From the NCBI GenBank assembly GCA_030040755.1, contig JASHTC010000006.1, forward strand, positions 1 through 14,119: DNA of 14,119 nt, given 5' to 3'. Under the pieces are notes generated by a model. That model saw only the letters and a list, made by a program, of their open reading frames with translations, was not told the DNA's origin and ran no database searches. The position numbers were made by a program, and so were the translations under genes. Positions 5,996-13,403 of the stretch are shown here, one piece after another; positions within the stretch are counted from its first letter, which is position 1; each line of letters begins with the position of its first letter. The DNA comes from Thermoplasmata archaeon. Its GTDB lineage: Archaea; Thermoplasmatota; Thermoplasmata; Lutacidiplasmatales; UBA184.

Positions 5996-7428
5996 ACGTG
6001 GGCGAGCCCGGGCTCTGGCTGTATCTGCTGCTTCTCGCTCCGTCCGCGGCGGCCCTGCTGGCCCTGGTCCCCTACGCGGGGGTCAGCCGGGTCGTCGCGC
6101 GCGCCGGTTCCCTCCTGGCCCTCGCGTCCGCCCTCGCGCTGATGATCGACGGGACGAGCGGCCGGTGGGGGGCCTACCTCGGCCTGGACTCCCTCAGCGA
6201 AGTCTTCCTCGTGATGGTCGCGAGCATCTACGCCACCTCCACCTGGTACTCGGAGGGCTACCTGCGGGGCGTCCACCGGCCGTTCCTCACGCCCCAGCTC
6301 TACTACGCGCTTCTCGGCGCGTTCGCGCTCGCGATGATCGCGACCCTCGTGGTCACCGACCTCGGGCTGATGTGGATCGGCATCGAGGCGACCACGGTCG
6401 CCAGCGCGCTCCTGGTCGTCCTCGAGCGCAAACCCACGAGCGTCGAGGCGGCGTGGAGGTACACGCTCATCGCCTCCGCGGGGCTGACCATCGCGCTCTT
6501 CGCCCTCCTCCTCATCTACGCCGACACGGGGACGCTCGATGCGTTCGCCCTCGCCGCGTCCCGTCCCGCGCTCTCGCTTCCGATCGAGATGGGGGTCGCC
6601 CTCGCGCTCGTGGGGTACGGCACCAAGGTCGGGCTGTTCCCGATGCACACGTGGCTGCCGGACGCGCACTCGGAGGCGCCCTCCCCGGTCTCGGCGATGT
6701 TCTCGGGCGTCCTCCTCCCCACGGCGCTCTACGCCTTTCTTCGGGTCTATGCCATCCTCCCGACCCCCACGCCCGCGCTGATTACCGACCTCCTGGTGGC
6801 GTTCGGAGGCGCGACCGCCCTATCGGGCGCCTTTCTCCTGCAGCGCCAGCGGTCGTTCAAGCGGCTGCTCGCCTACTCGAGCATGGAGGTCATGGGCATC
6901 GCCGTCGTGGGAGTCGCCCTTGGCGGCGTGGCCCTCTACGGCGCTCTCGTCCTGCTCGTGGCCCACGCGTTCGCCAAGTCGGCCGCCTTCTACTGCGCGG
7001 GCAATGTGCTGCGCTCCACCGGGACCACCCGGGTCGACGAGGTCCGGGACCTCCAGCATCGGATGCCCCGCACCGGCGGCGCCTGGGTCCTGGCCTCGTT
7101 CGCGGTCACCGGAGCTCCCCCGTTCGGAACCTTCCTCGGGGAGCTCCTGATCGTTCTGGGAGCGATCGCGGCCGGCTGGTACTGGCTCGCGCTGCTCCTC
7201 GTGGTCGCCATCCTCGTGGCGTTCCTCGGGGTCAACAGCCAGGTCGGACGGATGGTCTTCGGGAGCGCCGCGCCGATGGGCTCGAGCCCTTCCACCGCCG
7301 CGGAGGAGAGCGCAGCGGTCGCCTACCTCAACGTCGGGGTCGCGCTGGCGGTCGGGGTGGCCGCCCTCCCGTACCTTTCGAACGCGATTCGGGCCGCCGC
7401 TTCGCTCCTGGGAGGCGCGCCGCCGTGA
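5992..7428 (+). CDS. hyfF: Hydrogenase-4 component F, antiporter-like (Mrp/NuoN family) subunit
   Basis: Ion-pumping membrane subunit of 478 aa related to MrpD, NuoL/M/N and HyfF. Its conserved charged residues are present: E132 in the TM5 segment (WIGIEATTVASALL), K212 in the TM7 motif GTKVGLFPMHTWLPDAHSEA, K290 in SFKRLLAYSSME, K329 in HAFAKSAAFYCAG, and E384 in GTFLGELLI. These form the central polar chain used for proton or sodium transfer in this superfamily, so the subunit looks functional. Around 13 hydrophobic segments are visible. The start is the ATG of the ATGA overlap with hyfE, and the stop overlaps the GTG of the next gene. It lacks the long lateral helix of NuoL. Confidence 0.93.
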   Translation: MNVGEPGLWLYLLLLAPSAAALLALVPYAGVSRVVARAGSLLALASALALMIDGTSGRWGAYLGLDSLSEVFLVMVASIYATSTWYSEGYLRGVHRPFLTPQLYYALLGAFALAMIATLVVTDLGLMWIGIEATTVASALLVVLERKPTSVEAAWRYTLIASAGLTIALFALLLIYADTGTLDAFALAASRPALSLPIEMGVALALVGYGTKVGLFPMHTWLPDAHSEAPSPVSAMFSGVLLPTALYAFLRVYAILPTPTPALITDLLVAFGGATALSGAFLLQRQRSFKRLLAYSSMEVMGIAVVGVALGGVALYGALVLLVAHAFAKSAAFYCAGNVLRSTGTTRVDEVRDLQHRMPRTGGAWVLASFAVTGAPPFGTFLGELLIVLGAIAAGWYWLALLLVVAILVAFLGVNSQVGRMVFGSAAPMGSSPSTAAEESAAVAYLNVGVALAVGVAALPYLSNAIRAAASLLGGAPP

Positions 7429-8750
7429 TCGAAAGCTCCGAACTCCCCGCCCGTCGCCCCGGTACGGGGGGTACGCATCCGGAACTGGCCCTCGCCTATG
7501 CAGCGGACGACGGCTCGTTCGCCGTGTACAACGACTACTCCGCCGGGCGGGCCGTGTTCCGGCCCCGCTCCGAGACCCCGCCCCCTCCCGAGGTCGCGGC
7601 GACCTGGCGTCGGACGCGCGATGGGGGGCAGGTCCGGCCGGTGGCGCCTGCCGATCCGGTGGAGGGGTACGGGCTCTTCACGTTCCCCTACGGCCCGATC
7701 AGCATGGGGGTGCCGGAGAGTGGCCGATTCGACGTACGCACCTACGGCGAGCGGATCCTCGCGCTCGTGCCCGTCGCCGGTTACAAGTCCCGCCGGATCC
7801 TCGCTTCGGTATGCGGCCAGACCGTCCCCGACGCCGCGTTACGGATCGAGCGCCTCGCCGGCAACTTCTCGGCGGCGCACGCAACGGCGTTCCTGTCGGC
7901 GGCCGAGAGCGCGGCCGGAGCGAGCGTACCCCGCGGAGAGCTGTGGGTCCGGGCGCTCGCCCAGGAGCTCCAGCGGGTCTACAATCACGTCCACGTAATC
8001 GCCCGGGTCGCCGAGGCCGCGTCCCAGAACGTCGGGACGGCGCAGACCCAGGCCCTCGCCGAAGAGATGCTGCGGGTCCAGGGTTCTGTCTTCGGCCACC
8101 GATGGCTGTTCGGTGCCCTCCTCCCCGCCGGGCCACGACGCCGATTGGACGCGGGGGACCGTCGCGACCTGTCGAACGTCCTGAGGCGACACGCCGCGAC
8201 GTTTGACCGGCTATGGGAACTGTTCCTCGGAAGCCGCACGTTCGTCGACCGGATTCAGTCCACGGGCACGGTGACCCCCTCGCTCGCGAAGGAGTGGGGA
8301 GCGGTCGGTCCCACGCTGCGGGCCTGCGGGGTTCCCTGGGACGACCGACTGCGCGTGCCGACGTCGCCGTACACCGACCTGTTTCTGGACCTGCCGCAGG
8401 AGTCCGGAGGGGACGCGCTCGCGCGGCTGCTGGTGCGCGCCCACGAGGTCCGGGCGAGCTTCCTCCTGATCGAGCAGCTGCTCGACCGGTGGACCACGAC
8501 GCCGGAGGCGCTCGAGGCTCCCGCTCCTCCCGTGGCCCCCTCCCGGGCGCTGGGGCGGGTAGAGAGTCCGAGCGGCGACCTCGTGTACGACGTGACCCTC
8601 TCGGGGGACCGGGTCGCGTCCATCGGCATGCGGTCGGCCAGTCAGGCGAACTTTCCCCTCTTTGCGCGAGGGCTGCGGGACGGAGTGTTCACGGACTTCC
8701 ACTTCGCCTGGGAAAGCTTCGGGCTCGTCTTCTCCGAAGTGGACGGGTAG
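7425..8750 (+). CDS. hyfG: HyfG/NuoD-like large subunit lacking the NiFe-site cysteines
   Basis: Hydrophilic large subunit (441 aa) of the hydrogenase/complex I family. The NuoD-like core begins near residue 90 (PISMGVPESGRFDVRTYGE, then AGYKSRRI). The region before it is only about 85 aa, so the NuoC-like domain is missing or very reduced compared with the roughly 570 aa of HycE. The first NiFe motif, normally RVCGICGFAH, reads R143-LAGNFSAA-H152: both cysteines are replaced (A145, F148) while R, G, A and H are kept. At the C-terminus, the frame that normally runs ASLDPCxxC reads FSEVDG and stops, so the second CxxC is gone. By the same alignment the NuoD quinone-site His and Tyr fall at M94 and G146. 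The protein cannot be an ordinary hydrogenase and its substrate is unknown. The GTG start overlaps the hyfF stop (GTGA). Confidence 0.85.
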   Translation: MIESSELPARRPGTGGTHPELALAYAADDGSFAVYNDYSAGRAVFRPRSETPPPPEVAATWRRTRDGGQVRPVAPADPVEGYGLFTFPYGPISMGVPESGRFDVRTYGERILALVPVAGYKSRRILASVCGQTVPDAALRIERLAGNFSAAHATAFLSAAESAAGASVPRGELWVRALAQELQRVYNHVHVIARVAEAASQNVGTAQTQALAEEMLRVQGSVFGHRWLFGALLPAGPRRRLDAGDRRDLSNVLRRHAATFDRLWELFLGSRTFVDRIQSTGTVTPSLAKEWGAVGPTLRACGVPWDDRLRVPTSPYTDLFLDLPQESGGDALARLLVRAHEVRASFLLIEQLLDRWTTTPEALEAPAPPVAPSRALGRVESPSGDLVYDVTLSGDRVASIGMRSASQANFPLFARGLRDGVFTDFHFAWESFGLVFSEVDG

Positions 8751-8763
8751 GGGGAAGCGGACG

Positions 8764-9507
8764 ATGCCGACGTGGATCGGGCAGGCCGTTCGCCACGGCA
8801 TCGTGACGTCCCGATACCCGGCGGAGCCTGCCTCGGAGGCCGAGGTCCCGCCGACCGGCCGGCCCCCGGTCGCGGTGAAAGGCTCGAAGCTGCTCCCCGC
8901 CGGGGCCTCGCTCTGCCCGGTGGGCGCCATCTCGGACCGAGCGGTGGACCGAGGGAGATGCATCCGCTGCGCCCGGTGTCTTCCGGGCGGCTTCGAGTTC
9001 CGGGGACCGGTCGAATCCGCGACCCGCACCCGTACGGGCCTCGTGACGGGCGAACCCTCCCCCGCAGCTCCCGAACCGACCCCGCCGCTCGCCGCGCTCT
9101 CCCGCTCGGTCCATGTCTTCCTGGTCGACGCGGGCAGTTGCAACGCGTGCAACCTCGAGGTGCTGGCCCTGGCGAATCCGTTCTACGACTCCCAGCGGTT
9201 GGGAGTCTTCTTCACCAACTCTCCCCGCCACGCCGATGTCCTCCTCGTCGTGGGCGTCCCGACCGAGGAGATGGTCGAGCCCCTTCGCCGAGCCTATGAC
9301 GCGCTTCCCGCCCCGAAGGCCGTGGTCGCCGTCGGCGTCTGTGCGATCAGCGGCGGGGCGTTCGCCGGAACTCCCGGGCTCCACGATGCGCTCGACCAAC
9401 TCGTGCCCGTGGACGTCTACGTTCCCGGCTGCCCTCCGGCTCCGGTCCACGTGCTGGACGGGCTGCTCCGGGTCGTGGGGCGCGGGCGGAAGGCGGAGGG
9501 GGCATGA
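8764..9507 (+). CDS. hyfI: Ferredoxin-like domain fused to NuoB/HyfI-type small subunit
   Basis: A 247-aa iron-sulphur protein joining two subunits that are usually separate. Residues 40-80 are a ferredoxin-like region with C51 (LCPVGAIS) and C66, C69, C72 (CIRCARC). In a two-cluster ferredoxin these four residues ligate one cluster, while the other three-cysteine set is missing, so one [4Fe-4S] is predicted instead of the two in HyfH/NuoI. A Pro/Thr-rich linker (about 85-112) leads to the small-subunit domain with C126 and C129 (GSCNACNLE), C193 (GVCAISGG) and C223 (PGCPP). This is the complete set for the proximal cluster, in the CxxC form of group 4 hydrogenases rather than the CC of complex I. 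It should pass electrons to or from the large subunit. A GGGGGA run precedes the ATG, 13 bases after hyfG. Confidence 0.9.
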   Translation: MPTWIGQAVRHGIVTSRYPAEPASEAEVPPTGRPPVAVKGSKLLPAGASLCPVGAISDRAVDRGRCIRCARCLPGGFEFRGPVESATRTRTGLVTGEPSPAAPEPTPPLAALSRSVHVFLVDAGSCNACNLEVLALANPFYDSQRLGVFFTNSPRHADVLLVVGVPTEEMVEPLRRAYDALPAPKAVVAVGVCAISGGAFAGTPGLHDALDQLVPVDVYVPGCPPAPVHVLDGLLRVVGRGRKAEGA

Positions 9508-11513
9508 CGCTGGATATCGCGGGAACCCTGCTGACCGCGTCGGTCACCGCATTCTTCGTCGGCGCGGCCGGCTCGTTCGTGGACCGGCGAGTCGGGTATC
9601 TCGCTTCGACCGCGGGGTCCGTGGGACTGCTCGTCGTGGCCGTTACCGTCCTCGTCGGCGGCCCGGTGACCGGCGCGACCTGGTCCGGCCCGCTCGGGGA
9701 TGCGGAGGGCCTCTCGGTGGACGCCCTCTCCGCGTTCTTCCTCCTGGTGGCGTCGATCGTGTGGACCGCCACGTCGGTGTATTCCCTCGCGTACGACGAC
9801 CGTCCGTCGCCCCTCTTGGCCGTGACCTACAGCCTCGCGCTCGGGTCGATCGCGCTCTTGATGAGCGCCTCGGACCAGATCCTCTTCCTGATCGGCTGGG
9901 AGGCGATGACGCTCGCCTCCTACGGGATGATCCTCCAGGCCCGCGGACGGAGCGAGCGCGTCTACTCGGCGGCGTTCGTCTTCCTCGCCTTCGGCGAGGC
10001 GAGCACGCTCTTCGTGTTCCTCGCGGTCGCCGGCCTCTGGGCCGGCACGGGGACCTTTGCCTTCGGCCCGCACCTCGGTCCCGGTACGCTCGCCACGCTC
10101 GTGTTCGTCTCGGGCCTCATCGGGTTCGGTCTCAAGATGGGGATCGCGCCGTTCCACATGAGCGAGTGGCTGCCGATCGCTCATTCGTCCGCCCCCTCCA
10201 ACGCGTCGGCGGTGCTCAGCGCGACGCTCACGCTCGCGGGCGCGTACGGGCTGTTCCGGACCGTCAGCCTGCTGTCGTCACCGCCCTTGTGGTGGGGCGC
10301 GGTGATGCTCGGCATCGGCGCGATCTCGGCCTTGCTCGGCGCGTTATTCGCCTCCGTGAGCGAGCACACCAAGGGCCTGCCCGCGTACAGCACCATCGAG
10401 AACAACGGGCTGATCCTGGTCGCGCTCGGGGTCGCCCTGCTGGCGGAGAGCGACGGGTTGACCGCGTTGGCGGTCTTCGCCGTCTTCGCGGCGCTCTACC
10501 AGGCCCTCGCCCATGCGGTCGCGAAGACCGGCCTCTTCCTCAGCGCCGGATACGTCGAGCACACCGTACACACGTTCGACCTCAACTCGGTCGAGGGCTC
10601 GGTCAAGGCGGGGAGCCCCGGAGAGTACGCGGGGACCCTCGCCGCCGTCCTGAGCCTCGCCGCGGGTCCTCCCTTCGCGGGGTTCGTCAGCGAATGGATG
10701 ATCCTGGAGAGCCTCTTCCAGTCGTACCGGTTCGCTCAGTCCTGGGTCCAGTTCGTCGGACTCCTCTCCGGCGCCGCCGTGGCGCTGGCCGCGGGGCTGA
10801 TCCTGGTGGCGATGGTGAAGTTCGCCGGATTCTCCGTCCTGTGGAAACCGCACTCCTCCCCTCCGATCCGACGCGCCCCCGGGCTCGGCGCGGTCGTTGC
10901 CGCGGTCGGGGCGATCGCCCTCGCGGTGGGAGTGCTGGCACCGTGGGTCCTCGGCTTCCTGGCCCCCTCCGCCTCCGCGCTGCTCGGAACCCGGGTGAGC
11001 GCTCCGGTGGGAAGCCTCCTGTCCGTGCCCTCCGGTTGGTCCATCCTCTCCGGGTCGCCGTTCGGCATCTTGTCCCCTCCCATGATCCCCCTGGCCCTGC
11101 TCGCGGGAGCGGCGGTCGGAGCCGGCTACTGTCTCTTGGGCCGGCCCCGACCGAGACGCCGGGCGACGCTCTGGATGGCAGGGAACCCGCCCGGACAACC
11201 CGGTCAGACCTACACCTCGTTCGGATTCAGCACCGGAATCCGGATCATGATGAGCTCGGTCCTGGGGACCCGCGAGGTCCGGGAGAGCCAGGGCCCCGTG
11301 GCGGTCGCGGGAGTCCACGCCGTGGAGCCGTACAGCGTCGACCTCGAGGTGTTCGACAGCTTCAAACTGTTCTACGCGGCGCTCGTCCGGATGGGAGACG
11401 GGATTTCGGCCTCGCTCAAGGCCTGGGTCATGCCGGGCCGGCTCGGCCGCTACCTGGCGTACGTCCTAGTGGTGGTCCTCACGGTCGTGATCTACGTCGC
11501 CGCGGCCTACTAG
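9504..11513 (+). CDS. hyfB: Hydrogenase-4 component B, antiporter-like (NuoL family) subunit
   Basis: Second ion-pumping membrane subunit, 669 aa, the usual size of HyfB/HycC. E133 (IGWEAMTLASYG), K211 (GFGLKMGIAPFHMSEWLPIA), K290 (EHTKGLPAYSTIENNGL) and K341 (HAVAKTGLFLSAGY) are the conserved charged residues of the antiporter family. After about 14 helices the chain continues with the extra C-terminal part seen in HyfB: an amphipathic stretch from about 550 (LWMAGNPPGQPGQTYTSFGF) and a last helix ending at the C-terminus. The ATG overlaps the previous stop (ATGA). This is the last gene of the operon; no hyfD homologue or formate dehydrogenase follows. With hyfF it gives the complex two pumping modules. 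Confidence 0.93.
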   Translation: MTLDIAGTLLTASVTAFFVGAAGSFVDRRVGYLASTAGSVGLLVVAVTVLVGGPVTGATWSGPLGDAEGLSVDALSAFFLLVASIVWTATSVYSLAYDDRPSPLLAVTYSLALGSIALLMSASDQILFLIGWEAMTLASYGMILQARGRSERVYSAAFVFLAFGEASTLFVFLAVAGLWAGTGTFAFGPHLGPGTLATLVFVSGLIGFGLKMGIAPFHMSEWLPIAHSSAPSNASAVLSATLTLAGAYGLFRTVSLLSSPPLWWGAVMLGIGAISALLGALFASVSEHTKGLPAYSTIENNGLILVALGVALLAESDGLTALAVFAVFAALYQALAHAVAKTGLFLSAGYVEHTVHTFDLNSVEGSVKAGSPGEYAGTLAAVLSLAAGPPFAGFVSEWMILESLFQSYRFAQSWVQFVGLLSGAAVALAAGLILVAMVKFAGFSVLWKPHSSPPIRRAPGLGAVVAAVGAIALAVGVLAPWVLGFLAPSASALLGTRVSAPVGSLLSVPSGWSILSGSPFGILSPPMIPLALLAGAAVGAGYCLLGRPRPRRRATLWMAGNPPGQPGQTYTSFGFSTGIRIMMSSVLGTREVRESQGPVAVAGVHAVEPYSVDLEVFDSFKLFYAALVRMGDGISASLKAWVMPGRLGRYLAYVLVVVLTVVIYVAAAY

Positions 11514-11846
11514 CCGACCCCCGCGACGGGGTCGTCGGAGAGGGTCGTGGTTGGACATCCCGGCGGACGGACCCGACGTCGGTCGGCTCGATGGGCCAGC
11601 CGATCCTCGGAGGGTAAATGCGAGGCGCTCGGCCCGGGACGGTCATGCCCCCCTGGAGCCCTGCGACCTTGCGACGATGGGCGATCGGTCGAGGTTGATC
11701 GCGAGGAAGAGGGGGCGATCCGGCGGAGCATCCCGGCGCTCGAGTCCGAGAAGAGGCAGGCCAGGAGCCCGTTCGCACGTACCGGGGAACGCGGTCGAAC
11801 GGGCCACGACCCGTGGGGCGCTCGAATCCCGGCCCCGCGGTCCTCC
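11514..11846. other. Convergent intergenic region between hyfB and the stress-protein gene
   Basis: About 330 bases between two converging genes. The frames that cross it on both strands are Arg/Pro/Ser-rich with no family features. Directly after the hyfB stop is a short GC-rich hairpin (11516-11533). A stretch near 11826-11840 resembles a tRNA T loop but does not form a stem. No oligo-T terminator was found on either strand. Confidence 0.6.
11516..11533 (+). terminator. GC hairpin just after the hyfB stop
   Basis: GACCCC (11516-11521) pairs with GGGGTC (11528-11533) around a 6-base loop, starting two bases after the TAG. There is no following T run, so it is not a classical intrinsic terminator. 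It may simply protect the 3' end of the long hyf transcript. Confidence 0.3.
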
Positions 11847-12326
11847 CTACGGAACGACTAACACCGGGACGTGGGCATTGGCTACCACATGGGCCGATAC
11901 CGAGCCCAGCAGGAGGCGGCCGGGGTCGCCGCGCCCCCGAGTCCCGACCACGATGAGTCCCGTGCTCACCTCGCGACCTACGTCCAGCAGGACGGCCGCC
12001 GGAGGGCCCTCCCGTGTGCACACCATCGCCTGGAGTCCTCGGCGTTTCGCCTCGGACGCTAACGCGTCCATCGCGCGGAGGACCGCCCGGGAAGGGACCT
12101 CGACCTCTTCCTCCGTCAACGGCTCGGCGACGCGTCGATCGGCCTCGGAGGCGTGAACGAACCAGACGCATCCCGACCGGGGGGCCGCGAGGGCAAGGGC
12201 GAGCTGCCCCGCCCGGGCGGACGACGGCGAGGCATCAAACCCTACCACGATCCGCTCGATGCCTCCCTCACTGGGTTTCGAGGTCGTCGCCGGCGGCGAG
12301 GTGCCTGGGGCACCCGTTTCCCTCAT
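11847..12326 (-). CDS. Universal stress protein (UspA family), ATP-binding type
   Basis: A 159-aa cytosolic protein with one Usp domain (about residues 23-159) after a Thr/Pro/Ser-rich N-terminal extension. The first strand IERIVVGFDAS carries D31, typically next to the nucleotide. The signature G-x-x-G-x9-G-S is present as G128, G131, G141 and S142 (VVGTRGRGDPGRLLLGSVS), which marks members that bind ATP. The C-terminal strand HVPVLVV completes the fold and the dimer edge. Usp proteins help cells survive starvation, acid or oxidative stress, but the exact role here is not shown. Its ATG overlaps the stop of the upstream gene (ATGA), so the two are very likely translated together. The gene converges with the hyf operon and is not part of it. 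Confidence 0.93.
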   Translation of the reverse strand: MRETGAPGTSPPATTSKPSEGGIERIVVGFDASPSSARAGQLALALAAPRSGCVWFVHASEADRRVAEPLTEEEVEVPSRAVLRAMDALASEAKRRGLQAMVCTREGPPAAVLLDVGREVSTGLIVVGTRGRGDPGRLLLGSVSAHVVANAHVPVLVVP

Positions 12327-12775
12327 CCCCGATCCGCTCCCCTCGGGAGATAGCGGCGGCTCGCGCGCTCGACCTCGAGGTCCTCCGCCGGCGCCTGGGT
12401 CGGGGGGGAGCGGAGCATGGCCTCCAGGGCCTTCACCCGCCGGGCCAGCACCTGATTCTCCCGATAGTACTCCGCTGCCTGGAAGTGGACGCGCGCCCGA
12501 TCACTGGAACACTCGGAGAGAGCCACGGCAAGTTCTTGGATTCTCTCCGAGGGGTCTTCCGACGCCCGGCGATCGCTCGTACGCGTTCGCGGAATCAGAG
12601 GGAGAATCGACCGCAGCCAAGAGAGGACCCCCTCCCGTCCCACTTCATCCACGTCGATCCAGGGGCGAAGTATATCCTTCACCTCGGGAGACAGCTCGAT
12701 CCACGAGGACGTCGAGCGTTCGCCGGAGTCACCGCGGGAATCGTCCCCTCTCGAAGCCCTCGAACCGCCCTCCAT
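12323..12775 (-). CDS. Unrecognised 150-aa helical protein, co-transcribed with the stress protein
   Basis: I do not recognise a family. The first 22 residues are Ser/Gly/Arg-rich and probably flexible. Residues 25-62 (WIELSPEVKDILRPWI, then GREGVLSWLRSILPLIP) look like helices with exposed tryptophans. Residues 72-123 form a long charged helix (ERIQELAVALSECS, then EYYRENQVLARRVKALEAML) that could be a coiled coil. No signal peptide or membrane segment is seen. The frame is open upstream as far as 13630, but I start at the ATG at 12775 because GGGAGGT lies 10 bases before it and the sequence above it is Gly/Pro/Arg-rich with no folded look. The gene overlaps the stress-protein gene by ATGA, so a partner or regulator role is possible but unproven. 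Confidence 0.65.
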   Translation of the reverse strand: MEGGSRASRGDDSRGDSGERSTSSWIELSPEVKDILRPWIDVDEVGREGVLSWLRSILPLIPRTRTSDRRASEDPSERIQELAVALSECSSDRARVHFQAAEYYRENQVLARRVKALEAMLRSPPTQAPAEDLEVERASRRYLPRGADRG

Positions 12776-12785
12776 CTCCCTGGGT

Positions 12786-12792
12786 ACCTCCC
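12786..12792 (-). promoter_or_regulatory. Ribosome-binding site that sets the start of the 150-aa protein
   Basis: On the minus strand GGGAGGT lies 10 bases upstream of the ATG at 12775. It is a strong Shine-Dalgarno match and the main reason for rejecting the much longer open frame above it. Confidence 0.5.
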
Positions 12793-13088
12793 AGGGGTCA
12801 TTGGCAGTACGCTGCAGTTCGATCCCGCTCCAGGGCGGGATGCGGCTGACCCCACAGCCAGAGAATGTCACCACTCCGGAGTACTTGTGCGCTGCGCTCG
12901 CTCCCCCCCTCCAAGAGCGGGCGACGTGGGTCGGCCGGACCTCGCCCCCCGTCCCTGGATTGACCCAGTGTCTTGGCGGGGTCGGATCTGACGGCCGGCC
13001 CCCTCCTGATTCCGAAGGAGTGACGCCGACTTCGCCGGACCGGGGGTCTCCGCGTCCCGACGACCTAGGCCAGCCGCCTGGGGCCATT

Positions 13089-13128
13089 GGGGGGGTGGCC
13101 GAGATGGGCGAGCTGGCGCCACCCCCCC
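13089..13128. repeat. Perfect 11-bp inverted repeat with G and C runs
   Basis: GGGGGGGTGGC (13089-13099) pairs fully with GCCACCCCCCC (13118-13128) around an 18-base loop; the C run continues to ten bases. It would be a very stable hairpin in RNA from either strand. Its function is unknown. Homopolymer runs of this sort are also prone to sequencing error. Confidence 0.55.
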
Positions 13129-13360
13129 CCCACTTGGCAGCGTACTTTGGTGGACAGCACTGAAACCCCAGTATAGTGCCGCAGGCTCGCAGACTTCGTC
13201 CCAGGTTCCGGCTCGAGCCCTCCACGGGGAATCTCTCCTTGTCGGGCATCGAAAGCCCTCCCATTCGCCCTCTGCGCCGGATGAGCGCCGTGCCCCGAGG
13301 AACGCAGTCTCGTCCGCCTCGTCTCAGGTACCCGAGGAACGGGACCCCATTGCGGAACTT

Positions 13361-13375
13361 AGATAACGTATAACC
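13361..13375 (+). promoter_or_regulatory. AT-rich promoter of the thermopsin gene
   Basis: AGATAACGTATAACC stands out in GC-rich surroundings. A TATA box centred near 13371 would start transcription about 26 bases on, near 13397, leaving a leader of only a few bases before the GTG at 13404. Confidence 0.5.
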
Positions 13376-13403
13376 ACGTTGGCCCCCGTCCCGGGAGCGC
13401 CTG

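Larger units (their letters stand above)
12776..13373. other. Long divergent intergenic region before the thermopsin gene
   Basis: About 600 bases between divergently arranged genes. It holds the ribosome-binding site of the 150-aa gene (12786-12792), a strong G/C hairpin (13089-13128), a TATA-like CTATACT on the minus strand near 13172-13178, and the AT-rich promoter of the thermopsin gene at its right end. Frames on both strands are open for long stretches, but they are Gly/Pro/Arg-rich and match nothing I know, so I call no gene. If the minus-strand TATA is used, the 150-aa gene has a leader of nearly 400 bases. Confidence 0.5.

Noticed and set aside
5943..7424. Long upstream extension of the hyfG frame
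   Set aside because: It overlaps hyfE and hyfF, which have clear family motifs. The extension is Arg/Pro-rich, and the GTG at 7425 overlaps the hyfF stop as expected in this operon.
11760..11850. Possible second tRNA, suggested by CTCGAAT flanked by GC-rich sequence near 11826
   Set aside because: The bases around the loop do not pair as a T stem, and no acceptor or anticodon arm could be drawn.
13085..13145. tRNA-Leu/Ser-like start GGTGGCCGAGATGGGC inside the G/C hairpin
   Set aside because: Only the D-arm look-alike is present. There is no anticodon stem, T loop or matching acceptor strand; the sequence is explained by the inverted repeat.
1363..13370. Shared regulatory motif ATAACGT in the ATPase and thermopsin promoters (near 1724 and 13363)
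   Set aside because: The common core is only about seven AT-rich bases inside TATA elements, which is expected by chance.
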